DNA of 64,000 nt from UBA11606 sp965243715. Lineage in GTDB: Bacteria; Actinomycetota; Acidimicrobiia; Acidimicrobiales; Aldehydirespiratoraceae. A program made the translations under genes and the position numbers. Every line of letters begins with the position of its first letter. The first letter of the stretch is position 1. This document shows positions 42,508 through 51,234 of the stretch, in pieces. The stretch is taken from the NCBI GenBank assembly GCA_965243715.1, contig CBDEVU010000007.1, forward strand, positions 62,001 to 126,000, read 5' to 3'. Under the pieces are notes generated by a model, which did no database searches, had not been told where the DNA came from, and was given only the letters and a program-made list of their open reading frames with translations.

Positions 42508-44198
42508 AAGCGACGCTCGTCTCGCTCGTGCGAGGCAACGACATTCGCATTCTGGCCGCGTCGGTGGGCACTGGCGTCATCGTCGCCGTAGTGGTGGCCA
42601 TCTTCGACGCGACCACGGTCGAGGTAATCTACGAATGGCTGCTGCATCAAGACCTCTGGGTTCAGATGATCGCCCCCGCCGTCGGCTCGGTCCTCGCCTT
42701 TGTCATCCTTCGATATCTCACGAACCGGGGGACCCCCAGCACTTCCGATGAGTACATCAGAGCCTTTCACGAACGTCAGCCGCGGATTCCTATTCGTGAA
42801 CTTCCCGGCAAACTCATGGCTGGCGCGGCCACTATTGGCATGGGCGGCGCCGTTGGTCTCGAGGGTCCGTCGATATATGCCGGTTCGTCACTCGGTTTGT
42901 GGCTCCACGACAAGACCGGCTCTTTACTGCGCCGCGACGGAGCCCGGATTCTGCTAACCGCGGGTGCCGCGGCGGGGGTCGCTGCCGTGTTCAAAGCCCC
43001 TGCCACCGGCGTAATCTTTGCTATGGAGGCGCCGTACCGTGACGACGTCACTCCCCACGCGCTACTGCCGTCGCTTTTGGCCGCCGCCTCCAGTTATGCC
43101 ACCTTTGTCGCCCTCGTCGGTACCGAACCGGTGATCCCGTTCTTTGCTGAAGGTAGTGTTTTGGTGAACGAGGGCAGCGTCTCGGTGCTTAGTGTCCAAG
43201 CCGTTGATCTCCTCGGGGCGTTACTTCTCGGCATCGGGGCGGGATTCGGTGGGCGAGGTTTCGCCTGGCTGGTCCGGCGAGCGAAGACACTCGGAAAGGT
43301 CCTTCCGGTCGGTCGCCGTCTCGCCCTCGGTGGAATCTCCATGGCCCTGCTAGCACTGACCTCCTATGAAGCGTTTGGTTCCGCGCTAACCCTCGGCCCG
43401 GGAACCAACGCCATGGCGTGGGCGGTGCAGGATCGAACGCTGCAACTTATTGCCCTTCTCTTCGTGCTGCGAATAGCAGCGACCGCCGCCACGCTCGTTG
43501 CCGGTGGGGTTGGCGGCCTCTTTATCCCACTCGCCGCACTCGGGGTGGTAATGGGCGAGTTTGTGGGCCAAGCCTTAGGCCAAACGGAAACCAGGTTGTA
43601 CCCAATCTTGGGGTTAGCGGCCTTCCTTGCAGCCGGCTACCGAGCGCCTATCGCCGCGGTAATGTTCGTAGCTGAGTCAACCGGTGGAGTGGGTGCGTTC
43701 GTGGTACCGGCGCTGATCGCGGCGGCCGTATCACAGATTGTTGCCGGACCATCAACGGTCGCCGATCATCAACATGTCCATCGCTTAGGGCACCTCGAAC
43801 GGCGCTTCACCTTGCCACTCGCGTCAATCTTGAGTACCGATACTTTGACCGTTCCCTCCGACGCTACGGTCAACGAGTTCGTGTACTTCCATGTCCTTGC
43901 TCGGCGTGAGCGAATCGTTCCCGTGGTTGACGGCGGCCGTTATGTCGGGATGGCCCGACTCGAAGACATTGCCGAACTCGATCGTGACGCTTGGGAAACC
44001 ACTACCGTCGGCGAGCAGATGGCCGTTGACCTCCCCACAGCGCTACCATCGTGGACCTTGCGCGATGCCGTCGCGGAAATGGAAACCGCGGGACTCGACA
44101 TGCTGGCGGTTACCGATGCCGAAGGCGTCTTTATCGGCGTGGTGACCGGAGACGATATTATTAAGCTCGACGAAATTCTCGACGAGACGGGCGCCTAG
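42504..44198 (+). CDS. ClC-type chloride channel/transporter with CBS domains
   Basis: A 564-residue protein. The membrane part (about residues 1-415) has ClC landmarks: GLEGPSIYAGSSLG, where the Glu corresponds to the gating glutamate, GVIFAMEAPYRDD, where a Glu sits at the internal proton-glutamate position, and GGVGGLFIPLAALG. The C-terminal ~130 residues hold a pair of CBS domains (SILSTDTLTVPSDATV and LPSWTLRDAVAEM), which usually bind adenine nucleotides and adjust transport. Retaining both glutamates suggests a chloride/proton exchanger rather than a passive channel. Translation starts at GTG 42504, overlapping the Cys-rich gene. Confidence 0.92.
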   Translation: MKATLVSLVRGNDIRILAASVGTGVIVAVVVAIFDATTVEVIYEWLLHQDLWVQMIAPAVGSVLAFVILRYLTNRGTPSTSDEYIRAFHERQPRIPIRELPGKLMAGAATIGMGGAVGLEGPSIYAGSSLGLWLHDKTGSLLRRDGARILLTAGAAAGVAAVFKAPATGVIFAMEAPYRDDVTPHALLPSLLAAASSYATFVALVGTEPVIPFFAEGSVLVNEGSVSVLSVQAVDLLGALLLGIGAGFGGRGFAWLVRRAKTLGKVLPVGRRLALGGISMALLALTSYEAFGSALTLGPGTNAMAWAVQDRTLQLIALLFVLRIAATAATLVAGGVGGLFIPLAALGVVMGEFVGQALGQTETRLYPILGLAAFLAAGYRAPIAAVMFVAESTGGVGAFVVPALIAAAVSQIVAGPSTVADHQHVHRLGHLERRFTLPLASILSTDTLTVPSDATVNEFVYFHVLARRERIVPVVDGGRYVGMARLEDIAELDRDAWETTTVGEQMAVDLPTALPSWTLRDAVAEMETAGLDMLAVTDAEGVFIGVVTGDDIIKLDEILDETGA

Positions 44199-44221
44199 AT
44201 CATTAGTCCACGACGGCGAGG

Positions 44222-44386
44222 TTAATCCTCGTCGGCGGAGTCGAACTCGTCGGCCCACGCCGCGTGTTCGGGCTTTATGTCATCGTCGTCGGGACCAAGG
44301 TCTTCGAGGAGGGATTCGAAATCGCCATCATGTGAACGTTTCAGCTCACGGGCTTCCTCATAGCGCCGGTGTCTTCCCTTCTTCAC
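44222..44386 (-). CDS. Very small protein (54 aa), DUF3073-like
   Basis: A 54-residue open frame read from GTG 44386, with AGGGAG about 9 bases upstream, to TAA at 44222. The N-terminus is basic (MKKGRHRRYEEARELKRSHD), and the rest is acidic, ending in DEFDSADED. The basic GR...ARELK opening followed by an acidic tail recalls the small actinobacterial DUF3073 proteins. It fills most of the gap between the ClC gene and RNase D. It lies 93 bases after the rnd stop on the same strand; TATAGT at 44423-44428 (minus strand) could be its -10 element. Confidence 0.6.
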   Translation of the reverse strand: MKKGRHRRYEEARELKRSHDGDFESLLEDLGPDDDDIKPEHAAWADEFDSADED

Positions 44387-44479
44387 AGCTGTAACTCCCT
44401 GTTGAAGTCCTCAAGAATGCTAACTATAACAACCTTTTCACCTTGACCCACGTCACCCACCCAGAGTGATTGGCAGAGT

Positions 44480-45640
44480 TCATTGGATGAGCCGGTGGCT
44501 TCGTTCCTCTAAGACGATCGCATCTTGGTGAAAAGCTAGTGCCGCATCCCCTGACACGAGGCGCGAAATCAACCCACCGGCCATCTCTGCCCGCCAGCCA
44601 AGGCAGAGGCGAGCGTTCTCGTCACCACGCACCAGAGCTTCTACGTCGGCTCGTGTAGCCAGCAAAGTCGTATCAATTCGTTGATCACGCGCCACCTGTT
44701 GAACCCACACCGAAACCAGCGCGACCGCGGGGCGGAGATCGCGATTGTTGTTGCGTCGCTTGGCTGGAGAAGGGGGCCGCCAGTCCTCGGCCACCCCTCG
44801 GGCGATGGCCGCCAGAACCTTTTCGCCGAGCACACCACGGAGCGCGCCTTTGTCGACGCCGCGAACCTTGCCCAACGCATCGCGTGAGGTCGGGGCGCTC
44901 TGGGCGATGGAGACGATAGCGATATCGGACATCACGAATCGGACCGGTTGGTCGATGGTCGCGGCCCGGCGTTCGCGCCACGCAGCGATAGAACGGGCAA
45001 CGCTCAAAGCGGTGCCTTTGAGATGACGAGCCTCTTTGATCTTTCGCCAGGCTTCGTCAGGATCCCGCGGACCCCGGTCCCGCTGCCGTAATTTCTCGGT
45101 CTCCTCTTCGGCCCAAGTAATTCGCCCCAACCGTTGCAGTTGGTCGACGAATCGGTCGTGGATCTCGAGCAGTCGATCGACATCGGCTGCCGCGTAATTG
45201 AGTTGAGCGTCCTGGAGGGGTCGTTCTAGCCAGTCCGTGAGCCGGTTCGACTTGGCTAGTTGGACTCCAAACTCTCGCTCGTGCAGAGAGGCCAGCGATG
45301 GCGTGCTCATACCCAGAAAACCGCCAGCGATTTGGGTATCGAACAAGCGACGCGGTATCGCTCCACACGCGAGTTCAAGCACCTCGAGGTCCTGTGATGC
45401 CGCGTGTAGCACCGCCAAGCTATCGCTCTCCATCAAACCACGGAGGGGGGCAAGGTCGACCGAGAGAGGGTCGATGAGTACAAGTTGTTCCTCCCACGCG
45501 ATCTGCAGGAGGGCAATCTTGGGCCAGTAGGTGCGCTCGCGGTGAAACTCAGTATCGAGGGCGTAGCGATCGATACCGTCAAGTTGTTTGAGAACGGCGT
45601 CGAGACCCGCGTCGGTGTCGATATATCGGTGGGGAATCAC
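44480..45640 (-). CDS. rnd: Ribonuclease D
   Basis: A 386-residue 3'-5' exoribonuclease of the DEDDy class, trimming tRNA and other stable RNAs. Exo motif I is YALDTEFHRERTYWP, motif II HAASQDLEVL and motif III LNYAAADVDRLL, with the Tyr of the DEDDy type. One or two HRDC domains follow (about residues 195-290 and beyond). It is in its own unit, downstream of nothing on this strand except the mobA run, which starts about 36 bases away. Confidence 0.93.
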   Translation of the reverse strand: MIPHRYIDTDAGLDAVLKQLDGIDRYALDTEFHRERTYWPKIALLQIAWEEQLVLIDPLSVDLAPLRGLMESDSLAVLHAASQDLEVLELACGAIPRRLFDTQIAGGFLGMSTPSLASLHEREFGVQLAKSNRLTDWLERPLQDAQLNYAAADVDRLLEIHDRFVDQLQRLGRITWAEEETEKLRQRDRGPRDPDEAWRKIKEARHLKGTALSVARSIAAWRERRAATIDQPVRFVMSDIAIVSIAQSAPTSRDALGKVRGVDKGALRGVLGEKVLAAIARGVAEDWRPPSPAKRRNNNRDLRPAVALVSVWVQQVARDQRIDTTLLATRADVEALVRGDENARLCLGWRAEMAGGLISRLVSGDAALAFHQDAIVLEERSHRLIQ

Positions 45641-45676
45641 CGGATGGTTACGCTTGTGATCTCTTAGGCATCAACA

Positions 45677-46282
45677 TCAATTTCGGCCATGTCCATCGGT
45701 CCTCTCGTAGTGCCGTTCGATCGTAGCGACCCGAACGGGCAGGTCGTCGGGATAGTCGGCATCCGCGTACCAAGCGGGATCCCCGTCGAGGACTTGAACA
45801 ACGGTCAGGTTCTCAACGGCTCGCCGCGGTGCGCGCTCACCTGCGGAGAACGCCTTAGCAAGTTCACCGAGCGCGCCCCGACGCCAAACGGAGTGCAACC
45901 ACTGGTGATGTCCACCCACCAGAGGGACGGCAACGTCGGCGGGGCCCAAGCGCTCGGCAACGGCGCGCACGGCGAGTCCGGAAGGGTTGACGAGATCGCA
46001 ACTAAGGACCGCAACGGTATCGCTTAGACTGTGCTGGAGCGCTGAAATGATGCCCCCGAGCGGACCTTGGCCCGGAAAGGTATCGGGGATTGCGTCGAGG
46101 CCGAGCGTTCGCCACGCGTGATCATTTCCGCCCACCACCACCACTCGAACCGCACCGCCTCGGCGAAGGGCGTCGACCCCGCGAACTACCAACGGCTTAC
46201 CGTCAACCTCAATGAGAGCTTTGTCCCTCCCCATTCGAGAGCTTGCCCCTCCCGCCAGCACCGCCCCCGACAGCGAGATCAC
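45677..46282 (-). CDS. mobA: Molybdenum cofactor guanylyltransferase MobA
   Basis: A 201-residue nucleotidyltransferase that adds GMP to molybdopterin cofactor. The nucleotide-binding start is GAVLAGGASSRMGRDKAL, followed by the conserved PGQGPLGGIISAL block and VLSCDLVNPS, where the metal-binding Asp is found. The frame is open to 46573, but the start is set at GTG 46282 because it overlaps the DUF3151 stop (GTGA) and puts the LAGG motif near the N-terminus, as in other MobA proteins. No other molybdenum cofactor genes are in the window. Confidence 0.9.
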   Translation of the reverse strand: MISLSGAVLAGGASSRMGRDKALIEVDGKPLVVRGVDALRRGGAVRVVVVGGNDHAWRTLGLDAIPDTFPGQGPLGGIISALQHSLSDTVAVLSCDLVNPSGLAVRAVAERLGPADVAVPLVGGHHQWLHSVWRRGALGELAKAFSAGERAPRRAVENLTVVQVLDGDPAWYADADYPDDLPVRVATIERHYERTDGHGRN

Positions 46283-46707
46283 GGGGGCGGCCACTGCGGA
46301 TCGAGTTGGCGCAAGAAAAGCGCACACCGCTCGTCTTCGTCGTGTTCGCCAATAGCCGCGGCGGTTTGTTGCAACCCACTTAGGGCGCGCAGAAACCCTT
46401 GGTTGGTTCGATGCTGCCAACGAACACATCCGCTCCCGCGCCAGCCGTTGGCGCGCAGCCGATCGAGTCCCCGGTGATATCCCGTGCGGAACGCCGCGTA
46501 GGCAAGGGCGGGCTCTTCGACCGACTCGCCGAGGCTTGCCCATGCCGCGATAAATCGCGGCCACTTTACGCACACCTCCCCGATTGCCGTCACGGGATCG
46601 GCTTTTGTTTCGGCGATTGCTAAGGCTCGCAGTGCGTCGGCGGGTTCAGAGTCAAGGACCGTCTCCGGCGGGCCTGACGGTGACAGGTTAACGGGTAGGT
46701 CAGACAT
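46279..46707 (-). CDS. DUF3151 family protein
   Basis: A 142-residue protein recognised by the block RTGYHRGLDRLRANGWRG followed by VRWQHRTNQGFLRAL and AIGEHDEDERCALFLRQLDP, the core of the actinobacterial DUF3151 family. It looks all-helical, like a TPR-type scaffold. No biochemical function is established. It overlaps mobA by 4 bases (GTGA), which could suggest a molybdenum link, but DUF3151 occurs in varied contexts. Confidence 0.9.
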   Translation of the reverse strand: MSDLPVNLSPSGPPETVLDSEPADALRALAIAETKADPVTAIGEVCVKWPRFIAAWASLGESVEEPALAYAAFRTGYHRGLDRLRANGWRGSGCVRWQHRTNQGFLRALSGLQQTAAAIGEHDEDERCALFLRQLDPQWPPP

Positions 46708-46738
46708 GGTCCAAGCCTAGGTCACTACGCTGCACGCA

Positions 46739-47029
46739 GTGTTACCAGACTGGTTAGACGCCGATCGACTCCAGTGGGTGCTCTTGGCCGCTGCTAGTGG
46801 CCTTCTCTATTTGATGTACGTCGTGGCGCGCTTCGTCAGGCGCACGATCTTCAAGTTCTTATTGTTCGTCTTGCTTGTGTTCTTCGGATTCTCGCTGTGG
46901 GTTCAGCGAGAAAACCTCACCCAGTGCGCCCAGACCTGTTCGTGTCAGCTTTACGGCGAGGAAGTCAACCTCCCACGCGCAGTTGGCGGGACTACTTGTG
47001 ATTCGCTAGAAGCCGCTCCGAGACGCTGA
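46739..47029 (+). CDS. Small membrane protein with Cys-rich C-terminus
   Basis: A 96-residue protein with two hydrophobic helices (about residues 12-30 and 37-55) and a C-terminal region with four Cys (TQCAQTCSCQ and a later TTCDSL) that might form disulfides outside the cell or bind a metal. Start GTG 46739 lies 31 bases from the divergent DUF3151 start. No family recognised. It is 35 bases upstream of the yqgE gene on the same strand. Confidence 0.7.
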   Translation: MLPDWLDADRLQWVLLAAASGLLYLMYVVARFVRRTIFKFLLFVLLVFFGFSLWVQRENLTQCAQTCSCQLYGEEVNLPRAVGGTTCDSLEAAPRR

Positions 47030-47064
47030 TCGGGCCGGTTCCCGCGAGCCCCGCCCAATGGATC

Positions 47065-47688
47065 GTGAGCGGCGATCGTCGCAACAACAAAAACCGGGGC
47101 AAGAACCATGGAAAGGGTGGTGCCACACGCGATGATAAGAGGATGCGAACGATCGGACGTCATCTCGTGGCTACACCCTCCCCGATCCAGGACCCACGTT
47201 TCGCTTTCACGGTCGTGTTTGTCCTCGAACATAACGAAGAAGGAGCCTTGGGGGTAGTGCTGACCCAGCCGAGTAAACTACCGGTCACCGACACCTTCGA
47301 CCGATGGGTAGACGTAGTGGCCAGTCCAGAGGTGCTGTTCCGGGGTGGGCCCGTGGCGCTCTCATCGGTTATTGCCGTTGGCGTAGCCGCTGAATCCCCG
47401 GCCCCCGGTTGGAACCCGATTCAGGGATCAATCGGTACCGTCGATCTCGATCTCGACCCCGAAGCAATCCCCGAGTTGCGTGGCTGTCGGCTCTTTGGCG
47501 GGTACGCCGGTTGGACCCCTGGCCAGTTGGAAGCCGAGTTAGCCAATGAGGCCTGGTTCGTCGTCGACGCAAATCCCGACGATCTTCTCGACAACGATCC
47601 CCAAAACCTGTGGTGGAGAGTGCTGGGGCGTCAAGAAAGCAAACTCCAGATGCTCCGGCATTACCCCAAGCAACCCTGGCTCAATTAG
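47065..47688 (+). CDS. YqgE/AlgH family protein
   Basis: A 207-residue YqgE (DUF179) protein. The conserved N-terminus is HLVATPSPIQDPRFAFTVVF, followed by EHNEEGALGVVLTQPS and the late GYAGWTPGQLEAELANEAW block. The biochemical role is unsettled. The first ~26 residues after GTG 47065 are basic and low-complexity; ATG 47143 is the other likely start and would begin right at the domain. It ends inside the convergent SGNH gene by 8 bases. Confidence 0.9.
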   Translation: MSGDRRNNKNRGKNHGKGGATRDDKRMRTIGRHLVATPSPIQDPRFAFTVVFVLEHNEEGALGVVLTQPSKLPVTDTFDRWVDVVASPEVLFRGGPVALSSVIAVGVAAESPAPGWNPIQGSIGTVDLDLDPEAIPELRGCRLFGGYAGWTPGQLEAELANEAWFVVDANPDDLLDNDPQNLWWRVLGRQESKLQMLRHYPKQPWLN

Positions 47689-48847
47689 CCAAGAAATCCC
47701 ACCGCTGCGTTATCGCGGCAAACACCACCTCGGCGACCCACGACGCGCCCGCCCGGGAGAGGTGAACACCGTCGCCAACGCGCGCGAGGATTGTCTCCCC
47801 TGCCGAGTCGGTCAACCGCTCGTTGTAGCCATCGTTGCCACCAAACAGTTCCCATATCTCGACCGCTGAGACTTGATCGCGCGATTCAATCACCGGAGCG
47901 GCGAGGGAATTGATGACTGTGACGCCTTCGTTGAGGGAGTCATCGCGCATCGGCGGTTGGGTGACCCAATACACGTGGCGATCGTCACCGGCGAGTAAAT
48001 CGAGGGTGACTTCGAGACGGGTTGTCCATTCGGCCCGCCACGCTCCGGTCCCTTCGACAAGTCGGTGTCCATCCGCGGTTGTCATGTCTTGATAGTCGTT
48101 AGCCCCGATGAACAACACCACGGCCTCGGGTGGTTGGTCGGAGGCTACTTGAGCGGCGAGTTCGGCGGGCCAGTTGAAGTAATCGGGTCGGGCCAGGCTG
48201 GTGGAGATCCGATGATCGACCAGTACCTCGAGGGAAAGATTAGCGGACTCTGTGGTAATGGCGTGGCCGAGGTATTCGGCTTGGCTGTCGCCCGCCACAT
48301 AGACACGGAGCGGTTCTGTAGCAGTGACGGTGCGGAGTGGTGCCCGTACGGTCGTCGCAGTGGTGGATGTAGCAGTGGTGGATGTCGTAGTGGTGGATGT
48401 CGCAGTGGTGGATATCGTAGTGGTGGATATCGGGGAAATGCTCGCCGGGTTGGTCGTTGCGGGTGGCGTAGTGGGCTCCTCGGTGATCTCGACGATGGGG
48501 TTGACTTGCTCCTGCGCGGTCTCGCCCATCTGGCGAAGGTCAAGAATCGCATCGTAGGGGCGGTTGAAAGACACGAAGTTAGCAACCCGATCTAGGGCTT
48601 GGGCGGCCGCGAGGTTGCGGTCACGTGCGTCACCAAATTCCTGGCGCTCAGCGATTTGTACGATCTTGGCTGAGGTCAACAGGGCGGCCAGTAGCAAGCA
48701 TGAAAGGGTGGCGATAACCGTGGCACGACTATTGGCGGTTGGCTCGGCGAAGTCCTTGTCTCGAGCCGCGCGAAACTGATCGTCGGTCCATAGACCGCCG
48801 CTGGTGCGTTGTTTGGTAGCTCGTTCGAGGGGGTCGCTGTATTTCAT
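47681..48847 (-). CDS. SGNH-type acyl esterase/transferase (DUF459-like), membrane-anchored
   Basis: A 388-residue protein with a cytoplasmic N-terminus, one membrane helix (about residues 41-60), a low-complexity Thr/Ser/Ala linker (about 135-170) and an SGNH domain. The nucleophile motif is VAGDSQAEYLG (block I), the Asn block is FIGANDYQ (block III), and the C-terminal Asp-His pair is DGVHLS. It sits 2 bases downstream of the MBOAT gene, a pairing typical of cell-envelope polysaccharide O-acetylation (AlgI with AlgX/J or PatA/PatB-like systems). The SGNH protein would move acyl groups to an exported polymer. The linker repeat is listed separately. Confidence 0.88.
   Translation of the reverse strand: MKYSDPLERATKQRTSGGLWTDDQFRAARDKDFAEPTANSRATVIATLSCLLLAALLTSAKIVQIAERQEFGDARDRNLAAAQALDRVANFVSFNRPYDAILDLRQMGETAQEQVNPIVEITEEPTTPPATTNPASISPISTTTISTTATSTTTTSTTATSTTATTVRAPLRTVTATEPLRVYVAGDSQAEYLGHAITTESANLSLEVLVDHRISTSLARPDYFNWPAELAAQVASDQPPEAVVLFIGANDYQDMTTADGHRLVEGTGAWRAEWTTRLEVTLDLLAGDDRHVYWVTQPPMRDDSLNEGVTVINSLAAPVIESRDQVSAVEIWELFGGNDGYNERLTDSAGETILARVGDGVHLSRAGASWVAEVVFAAITQRWDFLAN
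48358..48432 (-). repeat. Five 15-bp repeats in the SGNH linker
   Basis: Five tandem 15-base units (plus strand form CAGTGGTGGATGTCG with small changes) encode the STTAT/STTTI linker between the membrane helix and the SGNH domain. In-frame copy-number changes would alter linker length only. Confidence 0.85.
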
Positions 48848-48849
48848 GG

Positions 48850-50373
48850 TTAGAACTGGAAGTAGATGAAGTCGCTTACCCCTTCAGGGCCTAGGGCTAC
48901 AACGACCATGATCCAAAAGGCGAAGCCGACGGCGATAACGGTGGGAGACAAACTTGAGAACATCACCGACCACTGGCGGGCCAATAACGGAGGCAAAAAC
49001 TGCGCGGCGATCGAAGCTATCAACACCAGCGCGACCAGTGGATTGAGCAACACCGGACCGACAGTCCAGCCCGTGGCTAGGGCCGCGAACACATCGAACG
49101 CGGAACCGAGACCGCCGCCGGGGATCGTTCCGGCGTAGAAAACCACCCAGCCAACGCACACGAAATGAAAGGTCACGAAGCGACCTAACCAGAGTCGTCG
49201 AACGGCGAGCGGTGACAGCGGTACCGGCGAGGTTGCGTCTTCTCGCCAAGCATCGACTTCGGCCCCGCGGTGTAGCTTCGCCAGTTCACGGATACGAACA
49301 TCCGCCGCTTCGAAAACCACCTCGGGTTCACCCCGAGACTCAGCCAGCCATCGTTCAACTGCGAGTCCGAGGCCTTGATAGAGCCCCCACACTACAAAAG
49401 TCCAGGCGGCTCCGTGCCATAAGCCCCCTAGTGCCATCGTGATCAACAAGTTACGGTAGGTGAGGACGCGGCTCTGACGACTTCCGCCCAGTGGTAGGTA
49501 AAGATAGTCGCGGAGCCACCGCGAAAGCGTGATGTGCCATCGTCGCCAGAAGTCCTGAATCGAGACAGCGGCGTAGGGTCGGTCAAAGTTCTGGGGGAAC
49601 CGGAATCCGAGCAATAAAGCGAGGCCGATCGCTATATCGGTGTAGCCGCTGAAGTCGGCGTAGATCTGTATCGCGTAGCCGTAGATGCCCGCCAAGATGT
49701 CGAGAGCCCCGTACTCTCCTGGCGTGGCGAAAGCGTCTTCTACGATTGATTGAGCGAGAAAGTCCGCGATTACGACCTTTTTGAACAGTCCTCGGCCGAT
49801 CAGCAACACAGCGCGTCCCGCCTCGACATTGCTGGGAACCCGTTGGGAACGCAACTCGGGGAGAAACTCCGTGGCCCGAACGATAGGACCGGCTACGAGT
49901 TGGGGGAAGAAGGAGAGATAAACGGCAAAGTCTAGGAGTGGCGCAGGGCTCGAATCGCCGCGAAAAACATCAACGACATAGCTCACGGCCTGGAAGGTAA
50001 AGAACGAGATACCGACGGGGAGAATTAGATTGAGGGCAGGACCTTGTAGCCCGAATGAGTCATCGAGACTCGAAATGAAGAAGCCGTAGTACTTAAATAG
50101 GCCGAGAACGACCAAGTTGAAAGCCACGGCGATGGTCACGATCATCCGCCGGAGGCGGGGGGAGGCCGTGCGGTGAATCGCGACCGCAGCAATCTCGTTC
50201 ACTAGGGTCATTCCGGACAGCAGGCCGAGGAATTTCCAGTCCCAGTACCCGTAGAACAGGTAGGAGGCGGCCAGGATAAACGTCTTCCACGCGACCGCGT
50301 GCTTACGCAGCACCCAACTAACTGGGAGCACGACGGCAAAAAACGCCGCGAAAGTAAAAGTGGGGAACAGCAA
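48850..50373 (-). CDS. MBOAT O-acyltransferase (AlgI-like)
   Basis: A 507-residue polytopic membrane acyltransferase. The family core runs from WRRWHITLSRWLRDYLYLPL to the catalytic His in GGLWHGAAWTF, and YADFSGYTDIAIG lies upstream. AlgI-type proteins take acyl groups from a cytoplasmic donor across the membrane for transfer by a partner, here probably the SGNH protein 2 bases downstream. The start is TTG at 50373, which gives the usual MLF-x-x-x-F opening. The acceptor polysaccharide cannot be told; no glycosyltransferases are nearby. Confidence 0.92.
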   Translation of the reverse strand: MLFPTFTFAAFFAVVLPVSWVLRKHAVAWKTFILAASYLFYGYWDWKFLGLLSGMTLVNEIAAVAIHRTASPRLRRMIVTIAVAFNLVVLGLFKYYGFFISSLDDSFGLQGPALNLILPVGISFFTFQAVSYVVDVFRGDSSPAPLLDFAVYLSFFPQLVAGPIVRATEFLPELRSQRVPSNVEAGRAVLLIGRGLFKKVVIADFLAQSIVEDAFATPGEYGALDILAGIYGYAIQIYADFSGYTDIAIGLALLLGFRFPQNFDRPYAAVSIQDFWRRWHITLSRWLRDYLYLPLGGSRQSRVLTYRNLLITMALGGLWHGAAWTFVVWGLYQGLGLAVERWLAESRGEPEVVFEAADVRIRELAKLHRGAEVDAWREDATSPVPLSPLAVRRLWLGRFVTFHFVCVGWVVFYAGTIPGGGLGSAFDVFAALATGWTVGPVLLNPLVALVLIASIAAQFLPPLLARQWSVMFSSLSPTVIAVGFAFWIMVVVALGPEGVSDFIYFQF

Positions 50374-50444
50374 TGCTAAGGACCTAACCGCCTTCTGCGC
50401 TGCGACCTTAGTCTCACCGCGGTGGCTACCCGCGCCGCGGGCAG

Positions 50445-51203
50445 TTACTCACCGTGGCGGCCAGCCCCCGCCGCAAAACGAGTCGCCCCCTCACGTGTCT
50501 CGCCCGATAGCACCGTCGCTCGACCTAGTTCGGTCTCGTGAAGCAAAGCGGCGCTTACTCCCATCGACCACTGATCCTTGGAGGAGCGCAGATCGGTTCG
50601 CAGACACCGTTGCGGAAGGGCCGCCAACTCGTGAGCGAGGGCCACCGCGGCGAGTCGGGCGGAACCTGGTTCAACAATCCGGTTCGCCAGACCGATTCGG
50701 TGAGCTTCGTTGCCTTCTACGGCGCGACCTGTGAGGATCATGTCGGCGGCGTGTGACGCACCAATTAGGCGCGGCAACCGGATAGTGCCGCCGTCGACGA
50801 GAGGCACGCCCCACCGACGGCAATAGACCCCGAAGGTGGCATCGCTGGCAGCGACCCGAAGATCGCACCACAACGCCAACTCCAGTCCGCCCGCCACAGC
50901 GAAGCCTTCCACCGCGGCAATCACCGGTTTGGTGAGATCCAGACGAGTCGGACCCATTGGTCCGCGGCCATCAAGGTTGATTCGGTTGCCCTTACCGGCC
51001 GCGATGGCCTTGAGATCGGCCCCCGAACAAAACGTGTCGTTCGCACCGGTGAGCACCGCTGCGTGTAGTCCGCCGTCAGCATCGAAACGTTCGAAAGCCT
51101 CGGCCAGCAGCACGGCGGTGGGACCATCGACGGCGTTGCGTCGCTCGGGTCGGTCGATCGTCACGATCAGTACATGGCTGTCAACTTCGGTGTGAACCGT
51201 CAT
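50445..51203 (-). CDS. Crotonase-family protein (enoyl-CoA hydratase-like)
   Basis: A 252-residue crotonase-fold protein. The oxyanion-hole segments CSGADLKAIA and GFAVAGGLELAL are intact, and the latter carries the first catalytic Glu (E144 of rat hydratase). At the second Glu (E164, in FG-x-PE) this protein has FGVYC, so standard water addition is unlikely without a replacement residue. It could be an isomerase, hydrolase or other acyl-CoA enzyme. It is divergent from alkB-like gene, with 31 bases between starts, and follows no obvious partner. Confidence 0.85.
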   Translation of the reverse strand: MTVHTEVDSHVLIVTIDRPERRNAVDGPTAVLLAEAFERFDADGGLHAAVLTGANDTFCSGADLKAIAAGKGNRINLDGRGPMGPTRLDLTKPVIAAVEGFAVAGGLELALWCDLRVAASDATFGVYCRRWGVPLVDGGTIRLPRLIGASHAADMILTGRAVEGNEAHRIGLANRIVEPGSARLAAVALAHELAALPQRCLRTDLRSSKDQWSMGVSAALLHETELGRATVLSGETREGATRFAAGAGRHGE

Positions 51204-51234
51204 AGGCTAAACAATAGTTCGTTAGACTGGAAAT

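Noticed and set aside
46283..46573. N-terminal extension of mobA
   Set aside because: It lies within DUF3151 in another frame and would put the nucleotide motif about 100 residues from the start.
48358..48432. 15-bp repeats as a possible CRISPR or recombination site
   Set aside because: The units are adjacent, in frame and encode a Thr/Ser linker.
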